From Phycisphaerae bacterium (lineage in GTDB: Bacteria > Planctomycetota > Phycisphaerae > UBA1845), in contig JAJDDT010000028.1 of assembly GCA_029260165.1 (NCBI GenBank), positions 1 through 64,000 of the forward strand: a DNA stretch of 64,000 nucleotides, given 5' to 3'. Below the pieces are notes generated by a model. It saw nothing but the letters and a program-made list of their open reading frames with translations, did no database searches and was not told the origin of the DNA. The position numbers were made by a program, and so were the translations under genes. Positions 9,062 to 17,970 of the stretch are shown one piece after another (within the stretch, counting starts at the first letter, position 1; each line of letters begins with the position of its first letter).

Positions 9062-10261
9062 CTATCGATCCACTTCGCCCATCACGATGTCCGTACTGCC
9101 GACAATGGCGGGTATGTCCGCCAACAAACAGCCACGACCAATATGATTCAGGATCGAAATATTGCTGAAACTCGGCCCCCGCGCCTTCACACGCGACGGA
9201 ATCGCAGACCCGTCACCCTGCACATAGAAACCCAACTGCCCACGCGGATTCTCAATCTCCATGTACACCTCCCCCGCCGGCAGCTTCAAATTCTTCAACT
9301 TTTTGTTGATGTGATCCCCATCCGGAATCTGCTCGATCGCCTGTCGAATAATCCGACACGACTGCTGCATCTCCAGCACCCGCACGAAATACCGACTCCA
9401 GCAATCACCCACGACCACCGATCGCGGAATCCCATCCGTACCACCAGCCACACCAACCGGAATATCAAATTCGAACCGGTCATAAATCTCGTAAGGCGCG
9501 CTCCTGCGCAAATCCCACTTCACCCCGCTCCCGCGCAGACAAGGCCCCGTCAAACCCCACGCAATCGCGTCGCTGGCTGAGATCACCCCGACATCCGCCG
9601 TCCGCTTCACGAATATGTGATTGAACGACAACAACTGATTGTATTCGGGAATCTTCGGCTCGAAATAATCCAGAAACTCAAGCAGCACATCAAAAAATCG
9701 GTCAGGCACATCATCATGCGCCCCACCGATCGTCAAATAGCTATAGGTCAACCGCGCCCCACACGCACTCTCGCACATGTCGAGAATCATCTCACGCTCG
9801 CGAAACGAATACAAAAACGGCGTAAACGCACCCATGTCCAAACCATACGTCCCAAACGCCACGAGATGCGATGCAACCCGGTTCAACTCCGCAAAAATCA
9901 CGCGAAGATATTTCCCGCGCTCGGGAACCTCGACACCAGCCAGCTTCTCAATCGCCAGCGCGTAGGCCTGGTTGTTGTTCATCCCCGCCAGATAGTCCAT
10001 CCGATCCGTATACGGAATGTACTGATAAGGCTGAAGGTTCTCGCCGATCTTCTCCGCGCAGCGATGCAGATAACCGACATGCGGGATCGACTCCAGCACC
10101 ATCTCCCCATCGGTCCGCAACACCACGCGAAGCACACCATGCGTCGCAGGATGCTGAGGCCCCATGTTTACGAGCATTTCCTCGGTCCGAACGTCCCCCT
10201 GCCCGGACTTGTCCAAATCCATCAAAACGTCAGGGGTCGATTCAATTACAACGTCTGCCAT
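9062..10261 (-). CDS. nuoD: NADH-quinone oxidoreductase subunit D (NuoD)
   Basis: The 49-kDa subunit of the Complex I peripheral arm, which together with NuoB forms the quinone-binding cavity. The N-terminal signature 'NMGPQHPATHGVLR' is intact and 'GVSGPCLRGSG'-like residues ('WGLTGPCLRGSGV') follow in the middle. The ORF track begins at 10375, but that start would overlap most of the 3' end of nuoC; the ATG at 10261 gives 399 residues, the normal family length, and leaves 14 bases after nuoC. NuoC and NuoD are separate here, not fused. Confidence 0.95.
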   Translation of the reverse strand: MADVVIESTPDVLMDLDKSGQGDVRTEEMLVNMGPQHPATHGVLRVVLRTDGEMVLESIPHVGYLHRCAEKIGENLQPYQYIPYTDRMDYLAGMNNNQAYALAIEKLAGVEVPERGKYLRVIFAELNRVASHLVAFGTYGLDMGAFTPFLYSFREREMILDMCESACGARLTYSYLTIGGAHDDVPDRFFDVLLEFLDYFEPKIPEYNQLLSFNHIFVKRTADVGVISASDAIAWGLTGPCLRGSGVKWDLRRSAPYEIYDRFEFDIPVGVAGGTDGIPRSVVVGDCWSRYFVRVLEMQQSCRIIRQAIEQIPDGDHINKKLKNLKLPAGEVYMEIENPRGQLGFYVQGDGSAIPSRVKARGPSFSNISILNHIGRGCLLADIPAIVGSTDIVMGEVDR

Positions 10262-10275
10262 GATCGCCCGCTCAC

Positions 10276-10809
10276 CTAATGCCTCGGATTCGTCAACTCG
10301 TGCTCGGTCGTACCCGGAATTCCGTGATATTCCAACGGGAACTCGTAATCCTTCCGCAGCGGATACCCTTCCCAATCATCCGGACACAAAATCCGCTCCA
10401 GATTTGGATGACCATCGAACACGATGCCCATCATGTCAAACGCCTCCCGCTCATGCCAGTCCGCCGCAGGCCAGAGATGCGACACGGTCGGCAAATGAGG
10501 ATCATCACGATCCGTCACCACCCGCACCGCAAAATGATGACGCAACGTCAAAACGTCATCCGTCCCGTCCTGCGGAATACAAAAGAAGTCATACACCGCC
10601 CCCAACTTGTTGTCTTCCAATAGATCGATGGCTGACAAACACTGCAACATGTTGAACGCCATCCGTGGATCGTCACGCAGGAATCGCGCAACCTCCTCCC
10701 ACCGGGCAGCATCAATAACAACATAGGGGCGGCGCGCGTCCATCACCGAATCGGTCACCGCCTCGCCAAACTCACCCTTCAAAATGTCACAGATCTCTTC
10801 AGAAGTCAT
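10276..10809 (-). CDS. nuoC: NADH-quinone oxidoreductase subunit C (NuoC)
   Basis: The 30-kDa subunit of the Complex I peripheral arm, 177 residues. The C-terminal signature '[19 protein letters not shown]' followed by '[19 protein letters not shown]' is diagnostic. The preceding half is the usual variable N-terminal domain. The gene is preceded by a 131-base gap after nuoB that contains a REP element, the largest interruption in the operon. Confidence 0.95.
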   Translation of the reverse strand: MTSEEICDILKGEFGEAVTDSVMDARRPYVVIDAARWEEVARFLRDDPRMAFNMLQCLSAIDLLEDNKLGAVYDFFCIPQDGTDDVLTLRHHFAVRVVTDRDDPHLPTVSHLWPAADWHEREAFDMMGIVFDGHPNLERILCPDDWEGYPLRKDYEFPLEYHGIPGTTEHELTNPRH

Positions 10810-10841
10810 AATTCAAAAAAAATTGCCGAGTCAAATCCCCC

Positions 10842-10904
10842 GGTGCTTCGTTGCTCGTCGATCGATGGTTGGGTGGCCCATGGCTTTAGCCGTGGGGGAC
10901 TCGA
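10842..10904. repeat. REP element (single) between nuoB and nuoC
   Basis: About 60 bases nearly identical to the element at 30131, from 'ggtgcttcgttgctcgtcg' through 'gggtggcccatggcttta' to 'gtgggggactcga'. The central 'cccatggctttagccgtggg' part is an imperfect palindrome. The element is intergenic inside the nuo operon. Confidence 0.85.
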
Positions 10905-10940
10905 TTGCTGATGATGTATCAAGCCGTCCGTCATGAGGCA

Positions 10941-11459
10941 CTAGTTCAACACCTCCTCCTTCACACGCGAAATTGGATCCTTCGCACGCGTCTGATGCCT
11001 GATCTTGTCCTGCAAACGCATCAGTCCCTCGATCAACGCTTCAGGCCTCGGCGGACAACCAGGCACATAAACATCCACAGGCACCACCAGATCAACACCC
11101 TTGACCACATGATATCCATGCTTGAAATAAGGCCCGCCACCAATCGTGCACGCACCCATCGCGATCACATACTTCGGATCGGGCATCTGGTTGTACAACC
11201 GCTTCAGACGACTAGCCATCTTGTACGTCACCGTACCCGCCACAATCATCAAATCCGACTGCCTTGGCGATGCGCGAAACGCACCTGCCCCAAACCGGTC
11301 AATATCAAACCGCGATGCACCCACCGCCATCATCTCAATCGCGCAACACGCCAACCCAAACGTCATGGGCCAGATACTGTTCTGCCGTCCCCAGTTGATC
11401 GCCCAATCCAGCGAGGTGACGATCAAACCCTCCTCAAACTTGTTGTCAATCCAACTCAT
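10941..11459 (-). CDS. nuoB: NADH-quinone oxidoreductase subunit B (NuoB)
   Basis: Complex I subunit that binds the terminal 4Fe-4S cluster N2, which reduces quinone. The four cluster cysteines are visible in '[10 protein letters not shown]', '[11 protein letters not shown]' and '[10 protein letters not shown]'. The 172-residue length is normal. The start overlaps the nuoA stop by four bases (ATGA), so translation is coupled. Confidence 0.97.
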   Translation of the reverse strand: MSWIDNKFEEGLIVTSLDWAINWGRQNSIWPMTFGLACCAIEMMAVGASRFDIDRFGAGAFRASPRQSDLMIVAGTVTYKMASRLKRLYNQMPDPKYVIAMGACTIGGGPYFKHGYHVVKGVDLVVPVDVYVPGCPPRPEALIEGLMRLQDKIRHQTRAKDPISRVKEEVLN

Positions 11460-11959
11460 CCACCCGCCTCCGTTCCAACACGCCCCGCCTCGACGGAACC
11501 CGCAAGCCGCGACGAACGACGCTGACCGCCAGCTGCCCGGACCCAGTCAAGATAGCCAAACTTCCACAGAAACAAGAACCCCACGACGACAACCCCGAAG
11601 AAAAACAACATGTCATACAACGCGACAAACTTCGCCGTCGAGCCTGCCTCCGCCGACCCGAACACTACCGCCCAAGGCCAGAACAACGCAATTTCCACAT
11701 CAAAAACAATAAACACCAGCGCGACAACGTAGAAACGCAGATCAAACTGCACCCAACTGCCACCCACCGCAGGCTCACCACACTCGTACGGAGCATCCTT
11801 CTCAGGGTGAGGCAACGTCGGTCGAACAAGCCTGCCCACAACCAGCGCCGAAAACGCCATGAAAAAACCGGCGATGATGAACAACAACACCCCGGTCACC
11901 AACTCAATATTGGTATCACCGCGTGCCACAGCCTCAGTTTGTGCAAGCAGACTCACCAT
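11456..11959 (-). CDS. nuoA: NADH-quinone oxidoreductase subunit A (NuoA)
   Basis: Complex I membrane subunit with three transmembrane helices. The conserved loop with its cysteine is '[16 protein letters not shown]', followed by '[18 protein letters not shown]' as in NuoA/ND3. The 167-residue protein is longer than the usual 120-150 because of a polar, Gly/Arg/Ser-rich C-terminal tail of about 25 residues. It lies 38 bases after nuoI. Confidence 0.95.
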   Translation of the reverse strand: MVSLLAQTEAVARGDTNIELVTGVLLFIIAGFFMAFSALVVGRLVRPTLPHPEKDAPYECGEPAVGGSWVQFDLRFYVVALVFIVFDVEIALFWPWAVVFGSAEAGSTAKFVALYDMLFFFGVVVVGFLFLWKFGYLDWVRAAGGQRRSSRLAGSVEAGRVGTEAGG

Positions 11960-11997
11960 GATCGTGGACCCACCATTTTGTCCTCATACACCCGCAA

Positions 11998-12582
11998 TCA
12001 CTTCTTCGCAGCCTTCTGCTCTTCCAATGCCCTGACCATCTCTTCGCGAACAGGCACACCGCGATCAATCCAGTCCTGCTTCTTTTCTGCCACCCAGTCA
12101 GGCAACCGCTCCGAACGCATCCAGAACGGTTGAGGCGTCTGCAATCCCTCTTTCGCCAACTCCGTAAACTCAACGACCATGTCCTCACGCGTGTAACCAG
12201 ACAGATCATGAACATTGCCCATATGAATGCAGTCCGTCGGACACGGATCGACACACAACGCACAAAACATGCACTTGGCGTAGTCAATCGCATAACGTGT
12301 CATCGCCCCACCCTTGGCAATTCCGGTGGCTTTGTCGATCTTCCGCGCACCGGACTTCTCAATATAAATACAATCGACCGGACACGCCTTCGCGCACAAA
12401 TCACACGCGATGCATTTCTCAATCTCGAAATAATGGAATCCCCGATACCGAGGCTGCAACGCCGGTGCCACATCCGGATACTGCACCGTGATCGTTTTTG
12501 CAAAGCAGTACTTCAGCGTGATCCGCATACCAATCAAAATGGTCCTGATCGTCATGTAGATATTGTGAAAATATTCACGCAT
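11998..12582 (-). CDS. nuoI: NADH-quinone oxidoreductase subunit I (NuoI)
   Basis: Complex I subunit holding the two 4Fe-4S clusters N6a and N6b that pass electrons to NuoB. Both motifs are intact: 'CIACDLCAKACPVDC' and 'CMFCALCVDPCPTDC'. The ORF track starts at 12675, but the ATG at 12582 ('MREYFHNIY') gives 194 residues and matches the family N-terminus. It is the first gene of the operon here, whereas nuoI normally lies between nuoH and nuoJ. The 93 bases upstream to 12675 and the gap to cinA (12676-12775) should hold the promoter; I see no clear consensus. Confidence 0.95.
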   Translation of the reverse strand: MREYFHNIYMTIRTILIGMRITLKYCFAKTITVQYPDVAPALQPRYRGFHYFEIEKCIACDLCAKACPVDCIYIEKSGARKIDKATGIAKGGAMTRYAIDYAKCMFCALCVDPCPTDCIHMGNVHDLSGYTREDMVVEFTELAKEGLQTPQPFWMRSERLPDWVAEKKQDWIDRGVPVREEMVRALEEQKAAKK

Positions 12583-12775
12583 CGCCGCCCGCACCTGCCT
12601 TCCGGGGACCACGCCACGCCCCAGGCCATAAGTCCTTGTCAACTCGCAGCATAACGAAAACCGCCTCGAAACCACGACCGGGAGGATTCTAGTTCGACCG
12701 CTTCGCTAACGCAACACGACAACTCGCCCGCTTCGCACCACGACCCGTACGCCTAACATCATGGTCACGAACAAC

Positions 12776-14020
12776 TTATCCCGACTCGCCCGTCATCCGC
12801 AGTCGAAGAAGATTCAACGCCACCTTGCACGCACGATCCCGAATCTCCCATCGGGTCAAATGGGTTCCAAACAACCGTTTTTCCACAACAACGCCGCCGG
12901 CGTCAGCCAATCCGAACCACACCAACCCCACAGGCTTCTCATCCGATCCGCCACCAGGACCAGCCACTCCCGTGATCGACAACGCATAATCCGTTCCAAA
13001 TCGCCGGCGACAAGCGCTGGCCATCATCGACGCCACCTCGCCGTTGACCGCGCCTTTCTGCATCATCAAATCCGCCGGTACGCCCAGCAAATCAGTTTTC
13101 GCTTCATAGGCATAGGTCACGACACCGCCCTGAAAATAACCACTGCTGCCTGACACATCCGTCAGCCGCCCACCCAACATCCCACCGGTGCACGATTCCG
13201 CCACCGAAACCGTAACCTTTTGATCCAAAAGAAGTTGGCCAACCGCCGACTGCAACGTCGTGGCATCCTCACCGAATACCAGTTGCCCCAACCGCCCCCG
13301 AATGTCGGCCACCTCCGCCTCGGCAATTGCAGCATCCCTGGCAATCACGCGGACTGAAATGATCGAATCGTGGGCGGTGATGCCAACGACGGGTTGCCTG
13401 CCGGAGGTCATCAGGTCGGCTATCTGTTCACCGATGTTGGCTTCCCCTGCTCCAAAACAACGAATCGTCCGGACGACCGTGCTCGTGCGATTTGAATCGA
13501 CAGGCAATTCGGGCAGGATGGACCGCTCGAACATGACCTTCATCTCGCGAGGCACGCCCGGCATCGCGTAAATTGTTTTGCCGTCGAACATTACACGCAC
13601 TCCCGGCGCGGTGCCGCAGGTGTTGGCAATCCCATGTCCGCCGATCGGAATGTCTGCCTGACGTTTGTTGCTCTCCGGCATGCTCCTGCCAAGTTTGTCG
13701 AAATACGATTCGATCTGTCGGAGCAACTCCGGATCGCGACTCAACCCCTGACCCACCGCCTCCGAGATGGATTCACGGGTCAGGTCGTCAGCCGTCGGAC
13801 CAAGACCGCCGTTGACGAATACAGCGTCACTTTGCGCCACGCCTTGTCGAACCGCAGCTGCGATGGCATCGCGATCATCCGGAACGGTCACATGCAAGCC
13901 GACATCCCAGCCGATGGACGCCAATTCGAGCGACAGCCACGCGGAATTCGTATCAACGGTCAAGCCGTTGGTGAGTTCGGTGCCGATGCTGACGATGGCT
14001 GCTTTCACGCCGGGGAGCAT
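12776..14020 (-). CDS. cinA: CinA-family protein (molybdopterin-binding plus NMN deamidase domains)
   Basis: Two-domain CinA protein. The N-terminal MoCF-like/COG1058 domain (residues 1-170) has 'VSIGTELTNGLTVDTN' and 'VNGGLGPTADDLT'. The C-terminal CinA domain, which in this family deamidates nicotinamide mononucleotide in pyridine-nucleotide recycling, has 'VSVAESCTGGMLGGRL' and 'ITGVAGPGGGS'. The long track ORF starts at 14230 and would overlap the divergent gene; the ATG at 14020 gives 414 residues, the standard size, with a 79-base divergent intergenic gap. The pairing of domains fits recycling rather than a DNA-uptake role. Confidence 0.93.
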   Translation of the reverse strand: MLPGVKAAIVSIGTELTNGLTVDTNSAWLSLELASIGWDVGLHVTVPDDRDAIAAAVRQGVAQSDAVFVNGGLGPTADDLTRESISEAVGQGLSRDPELLRQIESYFDKLGRSMPESNKRQADIPIGGHGIANTCGTAPGVRVMFDGKTIYAMPGVPREMKVMFERSILPELPVDSNRTSTVVRTIRCFGAGEANIGEQIADLMTSGRQPVVGITAHDSIISVRVIARDAAIAEAEVADIRGRLGQLVFGEDATTLQSAVGQLLLDQKVTVSVAESCTGGMLGGRLTDVSGSSGYFQGGVVTYAYEAKTDLLGVPADLMMQKGAVNGEVASMMASACRRRFGTDYALSITGVAGPGGGSDEKPVGLVWFGLADAGGVVVEKRLFGTHLTRWEIRDRACKVALNLLRLRMTGESG

Positions 14021-14099
14021 ACCCGTGCGGCAGGTTGGTAGATAGCGGAGTAGCGTGCCGATATAGTCTCGGCGGCGAACACGGAGCATCGTACGAATC

Positions 14100-15089
14100 A
14101 TGGCGTCCCCACGGAAATCCCTGCGCGTTTTGTTTGGCTGCGTTGGCAGACGGGTGGAACTTTTACAGGCGTTTCGGCGGGCAGCCGACCGTCTCAGGAT
14201 TGACCTGACCCTCCACGGTTCGGACATCACAATGCTCGCGCCGGCGATGCATCACGTCGATAAGCGGCACATCCTGCCCAGGCTTTCGGACCCGTCCTAC
14301 ATCGCCAAATTATTGAACGTCGCGCGTCGAAACCGTATCGACATGATCATCCCGACCATCGATTTCGAGCTTGATCTGCTCAGCCAATCGCGTGAGACGT
14401 TCGCCCAATTCGGTTGTCGCGTGGTCGTCTCGTCTCCAGCAGTGATCGACATCTGCTCCGACAAGGTTCTCACGTTCAACGCCTTGAAAAAGAACAAAAT
14501 CGACACCCCCGCCACCTGGACATTCGATGAGATCATGCAGCGTAAACGTCATCGATTTCCCTACCACATGAAACCGCGCGCGGGCAGCGCGGGGAAGGGC
14601 AACTATCGGATCGAAATCGCAGACGAGCTTCGCGTCCTGGGTCGGCGCGTTGAAAACCCGATCCTGCAGGAATTTGTGGATGGCGTGGAACACACGATGG
14701 ACGTCTACACCGGATTCGACGGGGTTCCACGATGTGCCGTCCCGCGAAAACGACTCGAGGTACGCACCGGGGAGGTCTCCAAAGCCATCGTCGTCAAGGA
14801 TCGGCGCGTCATGGATGTCGGGTTGGCTGTCGCTCGCGCGCTGGGTGAATGTTGCGGGGTGGTCACGGTTCAGTGCATGATCACCAAACGTGGTCGAATC
14901 CGCGTGATCGAGATGAATCCTCGTTTCGGGGGTGGTGTGCCGCTCGCGATCCACGCCGGGGCGGATTTTCCGCGTTGGTTGATGGCTGAACACCTTGGCC
15001 GGCGTGTCAAAATCGGCGAGTCGTTCAGGGATGGGTTGACGATGCTCCGCTACGATCAATCGGTCATGGGCCGATTCGGGGACGGGTAG
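14100..15089 (+). CDS. ATP-grasp protein (CarB/PylC-like)
   Basis: A 329-residue ATP-grasp ligase of the carbamoyl-phosphate-synthase-like type. A Rossmann-like pre-ATP-grasp domain occupies the first 110 residues ('VLFGCVGRRVELLQAF'). Next come the ATP-binding strands 'YHMKPRAGSAGKGNYRI' and 'PILQEFVDGVEHTMD', then the metal-binding end 'VIEMNPRFGGGVPL'. Such enzymes join a carboxylate to an amine or other nucleophile through an acyl-phosphate; the substrate cannot be told. The stop is two bases before the HAD gene, so the two probably act together. It is divergent from cinA. Confidence 0.85.
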   Translation: MASPRKSLRVLFGCVGRRVELLQAFRRAADRLRIDLTLHGSDITMLAPAMHHVDKRHILPRLSDPSYIAKLLNVARRNRIDMIIPTIDFELDLLSQSRETFAQFGCRVVVSSPAVIDICSDKVLTFNALKKNKIDTPATWTFDEIMQRKRHRFPYHMKPRAGSAGKGNYRIEIADELRVLGRRVENPILQEFVDGVEHTMDVYTGFDGVPRCAVPRKRLEVRTGEVSKAIVVKDRRVMDVGLAVARALGECCGVVTVQCMITKRGRIRVIEMNPRFGGGVPLAIHAGADFPRWLMAEHLGRRVKIGESFRDGLTMLRYDQSVMGRFGDG

Positions 15090-15091
15090 TC

Positions 15092-15760
15092 GTGGGGGAT
15101 GCCGTCAACGACGCCATCGTTTTCGATCTGGACGACACCCTCTATCCCGAGCGGGAATTCGCATTCAGCGGTTTCGATGTGGTGGCGAGGGTGTTTTCCG
15201 ATCGGCTATCCGCAACATTCGACCTCGCTTCGCACATGCGCACGTTGTTTGATTCCGAGCATCGACATCGCGTGTTCAACGTCGTGTTGAATGAAATCGG
15301 CGTGGACACCCCGGAACCAATCGTCCGCGAAATGATCGAGACTTTCCGCACACACCGCCCGGCTATTGGACTGCATGACGACGCATTGCGTGCGATCGAG
15401 CGGTTTCGCGGTTCGCACAAGCTGGGGGTCATCACGGACGGATACGCCGTGACGCAGCATGGGAAGGTGGCTGCCTTGAAACTGACGTCGAGGGTCGATG
15501 CGGTCATTGTTACCGATGACTGGGGTCGGGAATTCTGGAAACCCCACCGGCGCGCCTTCGAGGAAATGGAACGCTTGCTTGGAACCCGCGGAAATCAATG
15601 CACCTATGTGGCTGACAACCCCGACAAGGATTTCGTCGCCCCAAACGCGTTGGGGTGGCGAACGGTGATGATTGCTCGCGAGGGCGGGGTTTATGTGGAT
15701 GCTGCCGTGGCGGATGGCGGCGAGCCTGATCAGCGGATTACATCGCTTGACCAACTCTGA
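15092..15760 (+). CDS. HAD-family hydrolase
   Basis: A 222-residue haloacid-dehalogenase-fold phosphatase. Motif I is 'VFDLDDTLYP' (nucleophile and acid Asp), motif II 'VITDG', motif III the Lys in 'FWKPHRRAF', motif IV 'YVADNPDKDF'. A helical C1 cap lies between motifs I and II. The start is GTG, two bases after the ATP-grasp stop. It may act on a phosphorylated product or precursor of the neighbouring ligase; specificity unknown. Confidence 0.88.
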   Translation: MGDAVNDAIVFDLDDTLYPEREFAFSGFDVVARVFSDRLSATFDLASHMRTLFDSEHRHRVFNVVLNEIGVDTPEPIVREMIETFRTHRPAIGLHDDALRAIERFRGSHKLGVITDGYAVTQHGKVAALKLTSRVDAVIVTDDWGREFWKPHRRAFEEMERLLGTRGNQCTYVADNPDKDFVAPNALGWRTVMIAREGGVYVDAAVADGGEPDQRITSLDQL

Positions 15761-15829
15761 TATTCTGATGGCTTCGATCGCGCCCGCACCGGATTGCGTG
15801 CGTAGAATCGTTGAAGGAGATATTCGACC

Positions 15830-16312
15830 TTGCCGATGCCAAGTCGTGACAAATGGGCGGAGTGGCGCGAGTTGGCTGCGCAGTTTCGAGAGCAGACCCG
15901 CGTTCAATTCAACGAGTGGGTGTTCGCCTGTCGCGACGAACCCGCTCTCATCTGGCAAACACCGCTCGTGCGATACATCACCTACGGCGCGGGTGGGTTG
16001 TTGAGCATTCTTGCGTTGCGGTTCGCCATGTTGTTGTTCGTACCAACGAACGCCGGTGAAATCGCACCGCGCGCGGTGACCGCCCATTTCGATGTTGTGT
16101 GCACGGATTCTGACTGCGGACGGTATTTCAAGATCGAACGCAAATTCCGATTCGACGATTTTCCGGTTCGGTGTTTCTTCTGCAAGAAGGAAACGGGACA
16201 CCTCGCGACCCACTGCACGTCGGACCGGTGCGGTGGTCGAATCACCCCGACGGTGAAAACGGACACCGGAGTCGTCTGTCGCGTCTGCCGCGAACCTGTT
16301 GGCGGCGGATGA
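15830..16312 (+). CDS. membrane-anchored zinc-ribbon-like protein, function unknown
   Basis: A 160-residue protein not matched to a named family. A soluble N-terminal helix is followed by one transmembrane helix (about residues 52-70, 'GGLLSILALRFAMLLF'), then a C-terminal domain with paired cysteines: 'CTDSDCGRYF', 'CFFCKK', 'CTSDRCGG', 'CRVC'. This suggests one or two zinc ribbons exposed on one side of the membrane. A TTG start at 15830 sits nine bases after 'gaaggaga'; an ATG at 15836 is the alternative. It is 69 bases after the HAD gene and may be in the same transcript. Confidence 0.7.
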   Translation: MPMPSRDKWAEWRELAAQFREQTRVQFNEWVFACRDEPALIWQTPLVRYITYGAGGLLSILALRFAMLLFVPTNAGEIAPRAVTAHFDVVCTDSDCGRYFKIERKFRFDDFPVRCFFCKKETGHLATHCTSDRCGGRITPTVKTDTGVVCRVCREPVGGG

Positions 16313-16327
16313 CGTCGTTTCGGGTTC

Positions 16328-16361
16328 CCGTCACCCAACAGGAAACCATAAAACGGTGACG
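16328..16361. repeat. inverted repeat, same family as the one at 49872
   Basis: 'CGTCACC' and its complement 'GGTGACG' flank about 19 bases between two convergent genes. Flanking bases resemble the element at 49872 ('tcccgtcaccca' and 'gtgacgct'). It may work as a bidirectional terminator or simply be a small dispersed repeat. Confidence 0.55.
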
Positions 16362-16414
16362 CTGCAACGATCGATGGCGCGCCGCCGGAACGGTCATGTA
16401 CCCCGTGCCCTGGA

Positions 16415-17722
16415 TCAGGCTGGCGGTGCCCGGCGTCTGAGCACGAATGCACCACACATCACCACGAGCAAAGCCAACACGAGTGCGCTCGCGTTCGACA
16501 TTGCCGGAACAGCTCCCAGGTCGCACGGGACCGCCCCTGCCGCATTCATCGGACTAATCCTGTAGACCCGACCGTCGTTGGCTTCGTAGCTCGACGCCAG
16601 ATAATACAGATCACCCTCCGGTCCGATGGCTACATACACAGGCTTCAGTCTGCCTCCGGGGTCGGCGTAGCCTATGTTGGTGGCGAAACTGCCGGAAACG
16701 GGATTATCCTCGGACTGGAGCATTGAAATCTCACCGAAACTGCTTGAGTTACCACCCCACAGAGACGTGAAATAAGTGCCGTGGAATTCGGGTGCGAACG
16801 AACCGCACGCCCCATACCACACACCGCCGGAAATGATCCGACCGTTGGATCCACCCGTGCCTGCGTTCGACCAATCACCGGTTTCGATACCGATTCCGTT
16901 GAAACCGTCATGACCGAAATTGGCGGCTGATTCGAGTTGTAGAACCCTGGCTTTGTTCGTACCCGCGACATCGTTGATGTAGATGCGTCTGGAATCCGGA
17001 TGACGGGACATCGAGAACGGGTTACGCAGTCCCAGTGCGTAGATGGCTTTGAAGTCGCCGGCGACCTGGTCAAAAAAGGGATTGTCGGTCGGAATGGTGC
17101 CGTCTCGATTGATGCGAAACACCTTGCCGGTGAGGGTGGAAAGACTTTGGACGTTGTCGCCACCATTCCAGCCGTCGCCCGTTGTGAAGTAGAGCTTTCC
17201 ATCCTCGCCGACAAGTATCGCCCCGCCGTTGTGGCTGCCACTCGATTCGCTGCCGTTAAACGGCACCTCCATCAGCAGGACTTCATCCGGTTCGGCAACG
17301 TCCGGATTCGACAGGCTGGCCTGAATCCGCACCACGCGATTACGTCGGAGCTTGTCCTTCATGTAAAAGCAGTAGACGTAGCCATTGATCTCAAAATCCG
17401 GATCGAAAGCGAACCCGCGCAACCCTGCTGAACGATGTGCTTCGGGCTGACCGGAACTATTCGTCGGAATGTCGAACGTGTAAAACGGCTGAGAATTGAG
17501 CGTCCACTCGCCGCTTTGCGGGTTCTGTCTGGCGATGCGTAGTTGGCCGATCACACGTTCCGCGATGAACAGACGTCCGTCCGGCGAAAAACCCATGGTG
17601 GAGGGATCCTGCAAACCAGCCACAACGAGATCCTGCTGAAATCCGGCGGGCAAATCCGCGGCGAAACCCGGATGAGCAGAACCCAAACCAACAAAAATCA
17701 AAACGACGACGGCACGGTTCAT
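16415..17722 (-). CDS. secreted PQQ-dependent sugar dehydrogenase-like protein with sorting tail
   Basis: Exported six-bladed beta-propeller of the soluble glucose/sorbosone dehydrogenase family, which oxidises aldose sugars with pyrroloquinoline quinone. A signal peptide (residues 1-22, ending 'GSAHPGFAADL') precedes the propeller; family features include 'MGFSPDGRLFIAERV', 'HNGGAILVGEDGKLYFTTGDG' and 'YALGLRNPFSMSRHP'. The C-terminus is a tripartite tail: 'VPAMS', a hydrophobic helix, then 'RRRAPPA', resembling IPTL/PEP-CTERM-type sorting signals. The ATG at 17722 gives 435 residues and follows 'AGGGAGC'-type ribosome-binding sequence; the track start at 17782 is less likely. No pqq genes are in the window. 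Confidence 0.85.
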   Translation of the reverse strand: MNRAVVVLIFVGLGSAHPGFAADLPAGFQQDLVVAGLQDPSTMGFSPDGRLFIAERVIGQLRIARQNPQSGEWTLNSQPFYTFDIPTNSSGQPEAHRSAGLRGFAFDPDFEINGYVYCFYMKDKLRRNRVVRIQASLSNPDVAEPDEVLLMEVPFNGSESSGSHNGGAILVGEDGKLYFTTGDGWNGGDNVQSLSTLTGKVFRINRDGTIPTDNPFFDQVAGDFKAIYALGLRNPFSMSRHPDSRRIYINDVAGTNKARVLQLESAANFGHDGFNGIGIETGDWSNAGTGGSNGRIISGGVWYGACGSFAPEFHGTYFTSLWGGNSSSFGEISMLQSEDNPVSGSFATNIGYADPGGRLKPVYVAIGPEGDLYYLASSYEANDGRVYRISPMNAAGAVPCDLGAVPAMSNASALVLALLVVMCGAFVLRRRAPPA

Positions 17723-17970
17723 ATTTTTTGCTCCCTTTTGCAGGCATAGAGTTCGGATGCTGCAGGTCTCCCCGAACGCCAATTCTAGAATGGCTGGATC
17801 AGCGCGACAATCGAAAAACGCACCCCTGGCATGGACTGGACAATCGACTGAATATCAGTCGCGAGACGACAAGCCTGCCTGCGTTGGGCGTCACCCTGAT
17901 TTGCCGTCCAACCTCACAGGGTATTTTCGGCTCGCTTTTCTCCGGGGGTATGGGGTAGAATTCGCAGCCA

